A stretch of DNA of 64,000 nucleotides, taken from contig NZ_JACHGV010000014.1 in NCBI RefSeq assembly GCF_014202475.1, positions 1 to 64,000 on the forward strand. Reading direction: 5' to 3'. Shown here in pieces: positions 42,867-51,065 of this stretch (its first letter is position 1; each line of letters starts with the position of its first letter). The notes below the pieces were generated by a model. It was not told the origin of the DNA, ran no database searches, and saw nothing but the letters and a program-made list of their open reading frames with translations. This stretch comes from Streptomyces paradoxus (lineage in GTDB: Bacteria > Actinomycetota > Actinomycetes > Streptomycetales > Streptomycetaceae). The position numbers and the translations under genes were made by a program.

Positions 42867-43216
42867 GTGCGGAGAACGGAATCGACCCGGGTGCCGCGCC
42901 GAGCGGCAGTGGCTGCGCGGAGTGCGACGCGGCGGGCGGGTGGTGGTTCCATCTGCGGCGGTGTGCGCAGTGCGGGCACGTGGGGTGCTGTGACAGTTCG
43001 CCGGCGAAGCACGCGACGGGGCATTTCCGGGAGACCGGACATCCGTTCGTGCAGAGCTTCGAGCCGGGTGAGGACTGGTACTGGAACTACGAGACGAACG
43101 AGTTGTACGAGGGCGGGCCGGAGCTGGCCGAGCCGGTGAGTCATCCGGCCGACCAGCCTGCGCCGGGGCCGGCGGGGCGGGTGCCCGGCGACTGGGCGAG
43201 GATTCTGCGCGCCTAG
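42863..43216 (+). CDS. UBP-type zinc finger protein
   Basis: A 117-residue protein with a ZnF-UBP domain at about 15-85: Cys18, Cys21, Cys34, Cys37, Cys42 or 43, His50, His54 and His60, in the order seen in eukaryotic deubiquitinase zinc fingers, including RRCAQCGHVGCC and HFRETGHPFVQSF. In eukaryotes this fold binds the free C-terminal Gly-Gly of ubiquitin; in bacteria the ligand is unknown. It could read a C-terminal degron or a Pup/ubiquitin-like peptide, which is inference. ATG overlaps the kinase stop, making it the third gene of the operon. Confidence 0.9.
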   Translation: MSAENGIDPGAAPSGSGCAECDAAGGWWFHLRRCAQCGHVGCCDSSPAKHATGHFRETGHPFVQSFEPGEDWYWNYETNELYEGGPELAEPVSHPADQPAPGPAGRVPGDWARILRA

Positions 43217-43328
43217 GAAATCGAGGCTTTCCGGCGCGTGGCGGCCGCGCCTCGTGGGTGGTCGATCGCGCGCACGCGGCGGAGCCGCACCATGTCGACG
43301 CCGCGCCTCTGAGAAGAAAGTTGGTTCC

Positions 43329-46265
43329 GTGCAGCAGGGCTCATCGGCCACGCCCGTCGTCGGGCGGGATGCCGAACTCACGCGACTCTCCGGTGTGCTG
43401 GAGCGTGCGCGACGCGGTGAGGCCCGGGCCGTGTTGATCGCCGGGGACGCCGGCGTCGGCAAGACCCGGGTGCTCGACGAGGTCGGGGGACGGGCCGCCG
43501 CGGCGGGCATGACCGTCGTCACCGGGCACTGCGTGGATCTCGGTGGCGTCGGGCTGCCGTATCTGCCGTTCACCGAGATCCTGGGGGTGCTGGCCGCCGA
43601 CGAGCGGTTCTCGGCTGCCCTGACCGCGTATCCCGTGGTCGAGCGGCTGCTGGGGGCCGGGTCCGATTCCGTGCGGGACGTGGACGGGCGGTTGCGGCTG
43701 TTCGAGGGGATGGCGGGGCTGCTGGCCGATGTCGCGGAGGTGGCGCCGCTGTTGCTCGTGCTGGAGGATCTGCACTGGGCCGACCAGTCCTCGCGGGACC
43801 TGCTGCGGTTCCTGCTCGGCCGGGGCGTGCTCCGGCACCGGCTGGCGGTGTTCGCCTCCTACCGGGCCGACGACCTGCACCGCCGGCATCCGCTGCGGCC
43901 CCTGCTGGCGGAGCTGATCCGGCTGCCCGTCGTCGAGCGGCTGGAGCTGCGGCCGCTGGCCGACCCCGATGTTGACCGGCTGGTGCGCGCCCTGGAGCCC
44001 AGGCCGCTGCCGGAGGCGACGGTGCGGCGGATCGTGGAGCGGGCCGAGGGGAACGCGTTCTACGCGGAGGAGTTGCTGGCCGCCACCGACACGGAGTCCG
44101 GCGGGGTGCCCAGCGGCCTCGCCGACGTACTGCTGATCCGTTTCGAGCAGCTTTCCGAGACCGCGCAGCAGGTGCTGCGGACCGCCGCCGTCGCCGGGCG
44201 CCGGGTGGACCACGACCTGCTGCGGGACGCGGCCGGGCTGCCGGAGACGGAGCTGGAGTCGGCCCTGCGTGACGCGGTGGGGCGGCAGTTGCTCGTCGCC
44301 GGGGACGACGACACGTACTCCTTCCGGCACGCCCTCGCCCGCGAGGCCGTCTACGCCGATCTGCTGCCCGGGGAGCGGGCGAGGCTGCACGGCGCGTTCG
44401 CGCGGCTGCTCGCCGGACGCGGGCACCTCGCCGAGAGCGCCGCCGAGCGCGCCCACCACTACCGGGAGAGCCATGACCTCGCCGAGGCGCTGGCCGCCTC
44501 TCTGGAGGCCGCCGATCACGCCCAGCAGGTCGGCGCGCCGGCCGAGGAGCAGCGGCATCTCGAAGCGGCCCTCGACCTGTGGCCGGCCGTCGCGGCCGAG
44601 GCCCGTCCGCCGGGCGGGGGTGCCGACAGGGTGACGCTGACCCTGCGGGCCTCCGCGGCGGCCGCGCACGCCGGGCAGCTGCACCGCGCGGTCTCCCTCA
44701 CGCGCTCCGCGCTGGCGGAGCTCGGCCAGGACACCGACTCCGAACTCGCCGCCCGGGTCCGCTACACGCTCGCCGGGGACCTGCTGCGGGTGGACAGCCT
44801 GACGGCGGCGTTCGCCTACAGCAGCGAGGCCCTGGCGATGATCCCCGAGGAGCCTGCGTCGCACACGTGGGTGTGGGCGGCGGCCACGCACGTCCTGGCC
44901 GCACGCCACGTCGGGGAGAACGAGACCGCGCTGAAGGTCGCCCGCCGGGCTCTGGGAGTGGCGGAGCGGCTGCGGGTGACCGACGCCCAGGCGGACCTGC
45001 TGATCTCCCTGGCCGTTTTCGACGGCGAGGGCCGGCGCGGCCCGGAGGGCCGGCAGCGGCTGCTCAAGGCCCGGGAACTGGCCCGGAGTTCGGGCAACGC
45101 GCCCGTCGAGCTGCGCGCCCTGTTCAACCTGGCCATGGGCTGTTACGAGTCCGGTGCCCTGGCGGAGTGCGTGCCCTTCCTGACGGAGGGCCTGGACCGG
45201 GCCCGGCGCGCCGGGCTGCTGTCGTCGCCGTATCCGCTGGAGATGCGCTACCTGCGGTTGCTGGTGCTCAATGTGCTGGGCCGCTGGGACGAGTGCGTGC
45301 GCGCGGCGGCGGCCGACGCCGAGGTGCTGCCGGCCGCCGGCGGGTACACGATGGGCCCCGCGCTGTTCGTGACACTCGCGCGGGGTGACGTCGCGGCGGC
45401 CGACCGGGCGCGTGCCCTGCTGGAGGGGCCGTTCGACTGGATGGCCTCCCTGGTCGCGGGCATCGTGCTCACCGATGCCGCGGCACTGCGCGGTGATCCG
45501 GAAGACGCGGTGCGGTGGATGCGGTCCACGGTCACGGCTCTCACCGACGAGACGGGCGCCCGTCCCGATGTGACGGTCCGGCTCGCCGCCCTGGCGCTGG
45601 CGGCGCTGGCCGACGCGGCCGCCGGGCTGCGGCTGACCGGGGACGAGGCCGGGGCACGCCGCTGGACGGACACCGCGTCGGAACTGGTGGAACTGGCGCG
45701 GGCCACTGCGGCCCGGGGCGAGAACGGCGCCGCCCAGGGCCCCGAGGGGCAGGCGTGGCTGGCGCGGGCCGAGGCGGAGTGGGTCCGGGCGCGGTCCGGG
45801 CCGGATGTCGCGGCCTGGGCGAAGGCGGTGACCGCGTTCGGCTACGGCGACGTCTATGAGCGGGCCCGGTGCCGGCTGCGGTACGCCGAGGCCCTGGTGG
45901 CGGCCGGGCGGCGCGAGGAGGCCGCGGCCGAGGCCCGGGCGGTCCGGGAGACCGCGGACCTCCTGGGCGCCGCGCCCCTGCGGGACCAGGCGGACGCCCT
46001 GGTCCGTCGCGGCCGGCTGTCGGACAGGCCCGGCGGCGACGGCGGGGCGGCCGTGCTCACCGCGCGCGAGCACGACGTGCTGCGGCTGCTCGCTCTCGGC
46101 CGCAGCAACCGGCAGATCGGCGAGGAGCTGTTCATCAGCGGCAAGACGGCGAGCGTCCACGTCTCCAACATCCTCGCCAAGCTGGGCGCGTCGAGCCGCG
46201 GCGAGGCCGTGGCGATCGCCTACCGCGAGGGGCTGATCACCCCTGAGCCGTCGACGTCCGGCTGA
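43329..46265 (+). CDS. Large LuxR-family ATPase regulator (LAL type)
   Basis: A 978-residue STAND-type regulator. The N-terminal AAA/NTPase has Walker A IAGDAGVGKTR (about 38-48) and Walker B LLLVLEDLHWAD (about 148-160). The middle (about 340-900) is a TPR-like alpha-solenoid for ligand or partner binding. The C-terminus (about 912-975) is a LuxR helix-turn-helix, LTAREHDVLRLLALGRSNRQIG...SVHVSNILAKL. Such regulators often control secondary metabolism or sugar use. GTG 43329 is chosen because GAGAAGAAAG lies upstream and the preceding 75 bases show no family sequence. No target gene is obvious beside it. Confidence 0.9.
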   Translation: MQQGSSATPVVGRDAELTRLSGVLERARRGEARAVLIAGDAGVGKTRVLDEVGGRAAAAGMTVVTGHCVDLGGVGLPYLPFTEILGVLAADERFSAALTAYPVVERLLGAGSDSVRDVDGRLRLFEGMAGLLADVAEVAPLLLVLEDLHWADQSSRDLLRFLLGRGVLRHRLAVFASYRADDLHRRHPLRPLLAELIRLPVVERLELRPLADPDVDRLVRALEPRPLPEATVRRIVERAEGNAFYAEELLAATDTESGGVPSGLADVLLIRFEQLSETAQQVLRTAAVAGRRVDHDLLRDAAGLPETELESALRDAVGRQLLVAGDDDTYSFRHALAREAVYADLLPGERARLHGAFARLLAGRGHLAESAAERAHHYRESHDLAEALAASLEAADHAQQVGAPAEEQRHLEAALDLWPAVAAEARPPGGGADRVTLTLRASAAAAHAGQLHRAVSLTRSALAELGQDTDSELAARVRYTLAGDLLRVDSLTAAFAYSSEALAMIPEEPASHTWVWAAATHVLAARHVGENETALKVARRALGVAERLRVTDAQADLLISLAVFDGEGRRGPEGRQRLLKARELARSSGNAPVELRALFNLAMGCYESGALAECVPFLTEGLDRARRAGLLSSPYPLEMRYLRLLVLNVLGRWDECVRAAAADAEVLPAAGGYTMGPALFVTLARGDVAAADRARALLEGPFDWMASLVAGIVLTDAAALRGDPEDAVRWMRSTVTALTDETGARPDVTVRLAALALAALADAAAGLRLTGDEAGARRWTDTASELVELARATAARGENGAAQGPEGQAWLARAEAEWVRARSGPDVAAWAKAVTAFGYGDVYERARCRLRYAEALVAAGRREEAAAEARAVRETADLLGAAPLRDQADALVRRGRLSDRPGGDGGAAVLTAREHDVLRLLALGRSNRQIGEELFISGKTASVHVSNILAKLGASSRGEAVAIAYREGLITPEPSTSG

Positions 46266-46292
46266 CCGGCCGGGCTTGCGCCGTGGGCGGTG

Positions 46293-47534
46293 TCAGCCGG
46301 CTTTGCAGTCGAGGCTCCCGAGATCGACGGCGTCGGCCATCGCCCGCATCCCCTTGTCGTTGGGGTGCAGGTGGTCGCCGCCGTCGAGGGCCGGGCGCAT
46401 CCGTTCGGGGTCGGAGGGGTCGCGCAGGACGCGGTCGAAGTCGGTGACCGCGTCGAACTCGCCGCTGTTCCGTACGAAGGCGTTGACCTGCCGTCGCACC
46501 GCTTCCCCGGCGGGGTCCCACTCCTGCCAGCCCTTGTAGGGGGCGATCGTGGCGCCGACGACGCACTTCCCGGCCGCGTGCGCCCGGTCGATCAGCGTGC
46601 GGTACCCGGCGATCAGCCCGGCGCCCGTGGCACCGGGCTCGGCCTTGATGTCGTTGACGCCCTGGAAGAGGAACACCGTGCGGACGCCCGGGAGGGAGAG
46701 CGCATCCCGCTCCACGCGGTTCAGTGCGCTCTGCCCGGGACCGTCGAGGAGGACCTTGTTCCCGGCGATGCCCGCGTTGGCCACGCCTTCCACCGTGGTG
46801 CCGGACGCGGCCAGGCGGCGGGCCAGGTAGTCGGGCCAGCGGCGGTTCCGGTCGGTCGTGGACTGCCAGCCGTCGGTGATGGAGTCGCCGAGGGCGGCTA
46901 CGGCACCGGTCCCCTCGCGGGGCCGTACGGTGACGGCGTCGAGGTAGAACCAGGAGCGGGTCCGCTGCTTCCAGTTCGCCGAGCCCTCCTCGGCGGCGTG
47001 GTCGCCATGCGTGGTGTACGACGTCTGCATCGCCAGCCAGTGCCCGGTGAGCGCGCCGTCCGCCTCGGGGACGTACAGGCTGACGGCGAGGGTGCGCCCG
47101 GCCGGGACGTGGCCGGGCAGCGGGTCGCTGTAGACGATGCCGCCGGCCGGAACGGTGACGGAGCGTGCGCCGTCGAAGGTGAGGCGCCTGTTGCTGCCGG
47201 GGACGAGTGCGGCGCCGCGGCGTTGCAGTCCCGCGTGGACGTTGCCGAACGTCACCGGCTCGTCGCCGAAGGCGTTGGACAGCCGCACCCTGACTCCGGT
47301 GCCGCCGACGCTGGTGTGCACCATCATCCGGTAGCCGCGGTCGTCCGCCGCCTCACCGACGTGGCCCGCGGAGGAGGCCCAGGTGACCACGCCGCGCCCG
47401 GCCGCCGCCGGGGCGCCGGGCGGCGGGCTCGGCTGGTCCCCCGGAGGTACCGAGCCGGTCCCGCAGCCCAGCACGACGCAGGTGGAGAGGGCGGCCAGGG
47501 CGGCACGGCCGCGGGGGCGTGCGGTGCGGGGCAT
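46293..47534 (-). CDS. SGNH/GDSL hydrolase, predicted lipoprotein
   Basis: A 413-residue secreted esterase-like protein. The N-terminus is a lipoprotein signal with lipobox VVLGC at about residues 20-24, followed by a proline-rich spacer. The catalytic core (about 205-410) shows block I GDSITDGWQ (Ser nucleophile), block III FLFQGVNDI with Asn, and block V DHLHPNDKG with Asp-x-x-His. The region before it (about 50-200) is a beta-sandwich typical of Streptomyces lipase-like GDSL proteins. ATG follows AAGGAG by eight bases. Substrate unknown; cell-wall or extracellular esters are likely. Confidence 0.9.
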   Translation of the reverse strand: MPRTARPRGRAALAALSTCVVLGCGTGSVPPGDQPSPPPGAPAAAGRGVVTWASSAGHVGEAADDRGYRMMVHTSVGGTGVRVRLSNAFGDEPVTFGNVHAGLQRRGAALVPGSNRRLTFDGARSVTVPAGGIVYSDPLPGHVPAGRTLAVSLYVPEADGALTGHWLAMQTSYTTHGDHAAEEGSANWKQRTRSWFYLDAVTVRPREGTGAVAALGDSITDGWQSTTDRNRRWPDYLARRLAASGTTVEGVANAGIAGNKVLLDGPGQSALNRVERDALSLPGVRTVFLFQGVNDIKAEPGATGAGLIAGYRTLIDRAHAAGKCVVGATIAPYKGWQEWDPAGEAVRRQVNAFVRNSGEFDAVTDFDRVLRDPSDPERMRPALDGGDHLHPNDKGMRAMADAVDLGSLDCKAG

Positions 47535-47799
47535 CGTCGGCGCTCCTTCGGCCGGTCGGTCCGGTGCGGGCGGTGTCACGGGTGTACGACACGGTAGTGG
47601 TGCTCTCGTCGGCGGCCGCGGGGGGTGGTGCCGCCGGGCGTGCCGCGCCGCCGGCCGGGGACGGGACGGGGCGAAGCCACCGCGCACGACACACGCGGCC
47701 TCGGTCGGGGCGACCACGACGGGGCGGCGCGGGAACCCCCGTGCCCCGGCGGCCGTTGTCCGGGCAACCGGTCCCGCGCGGGGAGGGCAGGGCGGCACG

Positions 47800-49083
47800 A
47801 TGAACGAGTTGGTTCCCGGGGGAAATCTGACGCTCCCGGGCGGTGCGGTGAGCGTCCGGGTGCCCGGGCCGTTCGACGTGTCCGCGCTCGTGACGGACGA
47901 CGGCGGAAAGGTACGGGACGACGGCGACTTCGTCTTCTACAACCAGCCGTCGGCGCCGGGAGCCGTGCTGCGGGGCGACACGCTGACCGTGGATCCGCCG
48001 GGACTGCGCACCGGCGCGACCCGGGTCACCGTCGTCGTCAGCCCCGCCGATCCGGCAACCGCTCTGGGCGGCCTCCCCTCCCCCACGCTCCACGTCGCCG
48101 ACGCGAACGGCAGCCCGCTCGCCCGCTTCACCCCGCCGCGCCCCGGGCCGGAGACGGTACTGCTGCTCGCGGAGCTCTACCGGCGCGGCGGCCGCTGGAA
48201 GCTGCGCGCCCTGGGCCAGGGGTACGCCGACGGACTGGCGGGACTCGCCCGGGACTTCGGCGTCGACGTCATGGACGGCACACCGCCCGGCGCCTCCCCC
48301 GCGCCTGATCCCGACGGCTTCCTGTCCTTGGTCAACTCGGCCCGGAGCGCGGCCGGTTCACCACCCCTTTGCCTGGACGCCCGCCTGGTGTCGGCGGCCC
48401 GGGAGCACGCCGCCGCCATGGCCGCCGCCGGGCGTCTCGGCGTCGAGACGCGCGACGGCGTCTCCGTCTACCAGCGCGTCGTCGGCTCCGGATTCACGTA
48501 CCTCGCCATCGGCGAGCACCTGGTGTCCGGACCGCGCACGGCCGCCGAGTTCGTCGCGTACTGCGTGCGCACGGACGGGCCCCGGCGCACCCTGCACGAC
48601 CCGGCGTTCACCCACGCCGGATTGGCCTACGTGCACGACGGGCCGTCGGGTGACACCTTCTGGACAGCGCTGTGGGCCAGGCCGTTCACGCCGGACGGGC
48701 TGGCCGGCACGGCGGCGGCCGTCACCGACCTCACCAACCGGGAGCGAGCCCGGGCCGGGCTCCCGCCCCTGGCCCCCGACCCGTTGCTCACCACGGCCGC
48801 CCAGGCGCACAGCGCGGACATGGTGGCCCGCGCCTTCTACGCGCACACCGCCCCCGACGGCTCCCGGCCCTGGGACCGGGCCGCCGCGGCCGGTTCGACC
48901 CGGCGTGCCATCGGCGAGAACATCGCCTGCGGCCAGCGCTCCCCCGCCGACGTCGTGGAGGGCTGGATGAACAGCCCCGGCCATCGGGCCAACATCCTGA
49001 AACCCGGCTTGACCCACATCGGCATCGGCTTCGCCGGCGGCGGCCGGGCGGGCACGTACTGGACGCAGCTCTTCGGCGGTTGA
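47800..49083 (+). CDS. TerD-domain protein fused to two CAP (SCP/PR-1) domains
   Basis: A 427-residue fusion. Residues 1-165 form a TerD/tellurium-resistance beta-sandwich (ELVPGGNLTLPGGAVSVRV, FVFYNQPSAPG). Residues about 172-290 form a first, degenerate CAP domain (LDARLVSAAREHAAAMAAAG). Residues about 300-427 form a complete CAP domain with HSADMVARAFYAHTAPDG, AIGENIACG and VVEGWMNSPGHRANIL. No signal peptide or membrane helix is visible, although CAP proteins are normally secreted. TerD proteins bind calcium in stress responses. ATG follows GGGAGG. An AIM24 gene follows at 77 bases, likely an operon. Confidence 0.88.
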   Translation: MNELVPGGNLTLPGGAVSVRVPGPFDVSALVTDDGGKVRDDGDFVFYNQPSAPGAVLRGDTLTVDPPGLRTGATRVTVVVSPADPATALGGLPSPTLHVADANGSPLARFTPPRPGPETVLLLAELYRRGGRWKLRALGQGYADGLAGLARDFGVDVMDGTPPGASPAPDPDGFLSLVNSARSAAGSPPLCLDARLVSAAREHAAAMAAAGRLGVETRDGVSVYQRVVGSGFTYLAIGEHLVSGPRTAAEFVAYCVRTDGPRRTLHDPAFTHAGLAYVHDGPSGDTFWTALWARPFTPDGLAGTAAAVTDLTNRERARAGLPPLAPDPLLTTAAQAHSADMVARAFYAHTAPDGSRPWDRAAAAGSTRRAIGENIACGQRSPADVVEGWMNSPGHRANILKPGLTHIGIGFAGGGRAGTYWTQLFGG

Positions 49084-49159
49084 CCCCGGCGACCGCGCCG
49101 CAGGCCGGGCCTCCCGCCCGATCTTGGCGGAGGGAGACGCTCCGGGCGAGGATGCCGGT

Positions 49160-49837
49160 ATGAAGGGTGACCTCTTTTCCAGTGAGCACATGGTGCAGCC
49201 GGCCGTGGCGCCGGGCATGTCGATCGAGAACTCCAAGTGCGTCCGGTACACGGTGAACGGTGAGATGCTCGCCCGGCAGGGCGCGATGATCTCCTACCGC
49301 GGCAACCTCCAGTTCGAGCGCAAGGGCCAGGGCGTGGGCGGCATGCTCAAGCGCGCCGTCACCGGCGAGGGGCTGCCGCTGATGGCGGTGCGCGGACAGG
49401 GCGAGGCCTGGTTCGCGCACGAGGCGCAGAACTGCTTCATCGTCGACGTCGAGCCCGGCGACGAGTTCACGGTCAACGGCCGCAACGTCCTGTGTTTCGA
49501 CGCCACGTTGTCGTACCGCATCGCGACCGTGAAGGGCGCCGGCATGACCGGCGGCGGCCTGTTCAACAGCGTCTTCACGGGGCACGGCAAGCTGGGCCTG
49601 GTGTGCGAGGGCAATCCCCTGGTCATTCCCGTCTCGCCGCAGTACCCGGTGTACGTCGACACGGACGCGATCGTCGGCTGGACCGCGGGCCTGCAGACCT
49701 CGCTGCACCGCTCCCAGTCCATCGGCTCCATGCTGCGCGGCGGCTCCGGCGAAGCCGTGCAACTGCTGCTCCAGGGCGAGGGGTACGTCGTCGTCCGGCC
49801 GAGCGAGGCGACACCGCACAAAGCCGGCCAGCACTGA
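49160..49837 (+). CDS. AIM24 family protein
   Basis: A 225-residue beta-rich protein of the AIM24 family (RYTVNGEMLARQGAMISYRGNL, MAVRGQGEAWFAHEAQN, VVGWTAGLQ-like VGWTAGLQTSL, LLLQGEGYVVVRPSE). The family is named after a yeast mitochondrial inner-membrane factor; bacterial members occur with TerD genes and have unknown function. ATG at 49160 is chosen because a GAGG sequence precedes it by about eight bases and the longer frame start has none. Confidence 0.88.
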   Translation: MKGDLFSSEHMVQPAVAPGMSIENSKCVRYTVNGEMLARQGAMISYRGNLQFERKGQGVGGMLKRAVTGEGLPLMAVRGQGEAWFAHEAQNCFIVDVEPGDEFTVNGRNVLCFDATLSYRIATVKGAGMTGGGLFNSVFTGHGKLGLVCEGNPLVIPVSPQYPVYVDTDAIVGWTAGLQTSLHRSQSIGSMLRGGSGEAVQLLLQGEGYVVVRPSEATPHKAGQH

Positions 49838-49949
49838 ATGCCCGTCAGGTGATCTGCGCCTCAGAGGCAACCCGGTCCGTGCCGCCGACGTCTTGATCGG
49901 CAACAGGTGATGCCCTGGCCCTTGTGGCCAGGGCAGGTTTCCACCCTTC

Positions 49950-49981
49950 TATACACGTCATGTATACGCACTGTGTATACA
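49950..49981. promoter_or_regulatory. Tandem GTATAC-type operator upstream of the TPR gene
   Basis: Three half-sites: TATACAC (49950-49956), TGTATAC (49961-49967) and TGTATACA (49974-49981). They form overlapping inverted repeats ATACA-N5-TGTAT and TGTATAC-N6-TGTATACA-type, in a sharply AT-rich patch. It lies 10-30 bases before the gene and could combine promoter and repressor sites. Confidence 0.6.
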
Positions 49982-50009
49982 TGGGGCGTATATGGACCGA
50001 AAGGCTTCG

Positions 50010-51065
50010 ATGTACGGCAAGGCATTCGCCCCGGAGTACCAGGGCGCGCTCACCACTCTGTCCGTCAACTCCTCACTGACCGACGTCCTGGCCGCCGGTA
50101 CCGAGCAGTTGAGAGCGGCCGAGCGCGCCGGACAGCCCGGCGAGGCGGCGCGTTCCGGGCTCGCGGTGGCCGAGGCGCACCGCCGGCTGGGCCGGGTCGA
50201 GGACGCGGACCGTGCGTGGAAGGCGAGCTACCGCGCGGCCCGGCAGGCCGGGGACGTCGGGGCAATGGCCTGGGCCCTGTGGAGCGGCGGCACGCTGGCC
50301 CGGCAGCGCGGCGCGCTCCCGCTGGCCCGCAGGCTGCTCCAGCTCGCCGCCGACCTGGGCGAACAGGGCGGGGACATCGTCGTCCGCGGCTACTCGCTGG
50401 CCGGCCTGGCCGAGACCGGCCGCATCCAGGGCGACTACGAGGCCGTCGGGCGGCTGCACGAGCAGTTGCTCGCCGAGGCCCGGCGGCGCGGGGAGGCGCG
50501 GCACACGGTGTGGGCGCTGGAGGGCATCGCGCAGATGCACCGCAACACCGGCCGCTACGACACGGCGTACGCGCTGTTCGAGGAGGCCGCCGAGATCGCC
50601 GCTCGTGCCGACGACCGGCGCGGCCACGCCTGGGCGCTGCGCGGGCTGGCCGATGTGGTGTCGGTGCGCGACGGCGACACCGAGCGGGCCCTGGAGCTGC
50701 TGAGCGAGGCGGAGACGACGTGCCGCGCGATGCGGCTGTCCAGCGCGCTGGCCTACAACCACAAGATGCGCGGCAACGTCCTGTACCGCGCGGGGCGTTA
50801 CGCGCAGGCGCGCGAGATGTACGAGCAGGCTCTGGAGGAGTTCCGCGAGATGAGCGAGCCGCGCGGGGAGGCACTGTCGCGGCTGGGGCTCGCCAAGTCC
50901 CTGGCCCGCCTGGGCCGCGACCCCGACGAGACGGCGGCCGAGCTGGCCGATCTGGCCGGCCTGCTGGAGCGCATCGGCCTGCAGCACGCCCGGCGGATGG
51001 TGGCCCGGGCCCACGAGGAACTCGGCATACCGGCCGCCGGGCGGGCGACGGAGGCGGCACGGTGA
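50010..51065 (+). CDS. Tetratricopeptide-repeat protein
   Basis: A 351-residue all-helical protein built of about seven TPR-like helix pairs, for example ARSGLAVAEAHRRLGRVEDADRAW, HTVWALEGIAQMHRNTGRYDTAY and AYNHKMRGNVLYRAGRYAQA. No DNA-binding or catalytic domain is visible; it probably scaffolds a protein complex, perhaps with the polyprenyl synthase encoded next, with which it overlaps by GTGA. ATG 50010 has GAAAGG about six bases upstream; an in-frame ATG at 49992 has only a weak site and would place the start next to the operator. Confidence 0.83.
   Translation: MYGKAFAPEYQGALTTLSVNSSLTDVLAAGTEQLRAAERAGQPGEAARSGLAVAEAHRRLGRVEDADRAWKASYRAARQAGDVGAMAWALWSGGTLARQRGALPLARRLLQLAADLGEQGGDIVVRGYSLAGLAETGRIQGDYEAVGRLHEQLLAEARRRGEARHTVWALEGIAQMHRNTGRYDTAYALFEEAAEIAARADDRRGHAWALRGLADVVSVRDGDTERALELLSEAETTCRAMRLSSALAYNHKMRGNVLYRAGRYAQAREMYEQALEEFREMSEPRGEALSRLGLAKSLARLGRDPDETAAELADLAGLLERIGLQHARRMVARAHEELGIPAAGRATEAAR

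Noticed and set aside
43254..43328. Longer N-terminus for the LuxR-type regulator
   Set aside because: The 25 extra residues are unlike the family, and GTG 43329 precedes the conserved VGRDAEL segment at normal distance.
43341..46160. Minus-strand open frame of 939 codons opposite the LuxR-type regulator
   Set aside because: No motif, composition of a shadow frame; the plus strand carries Walker and LuxR motifs.
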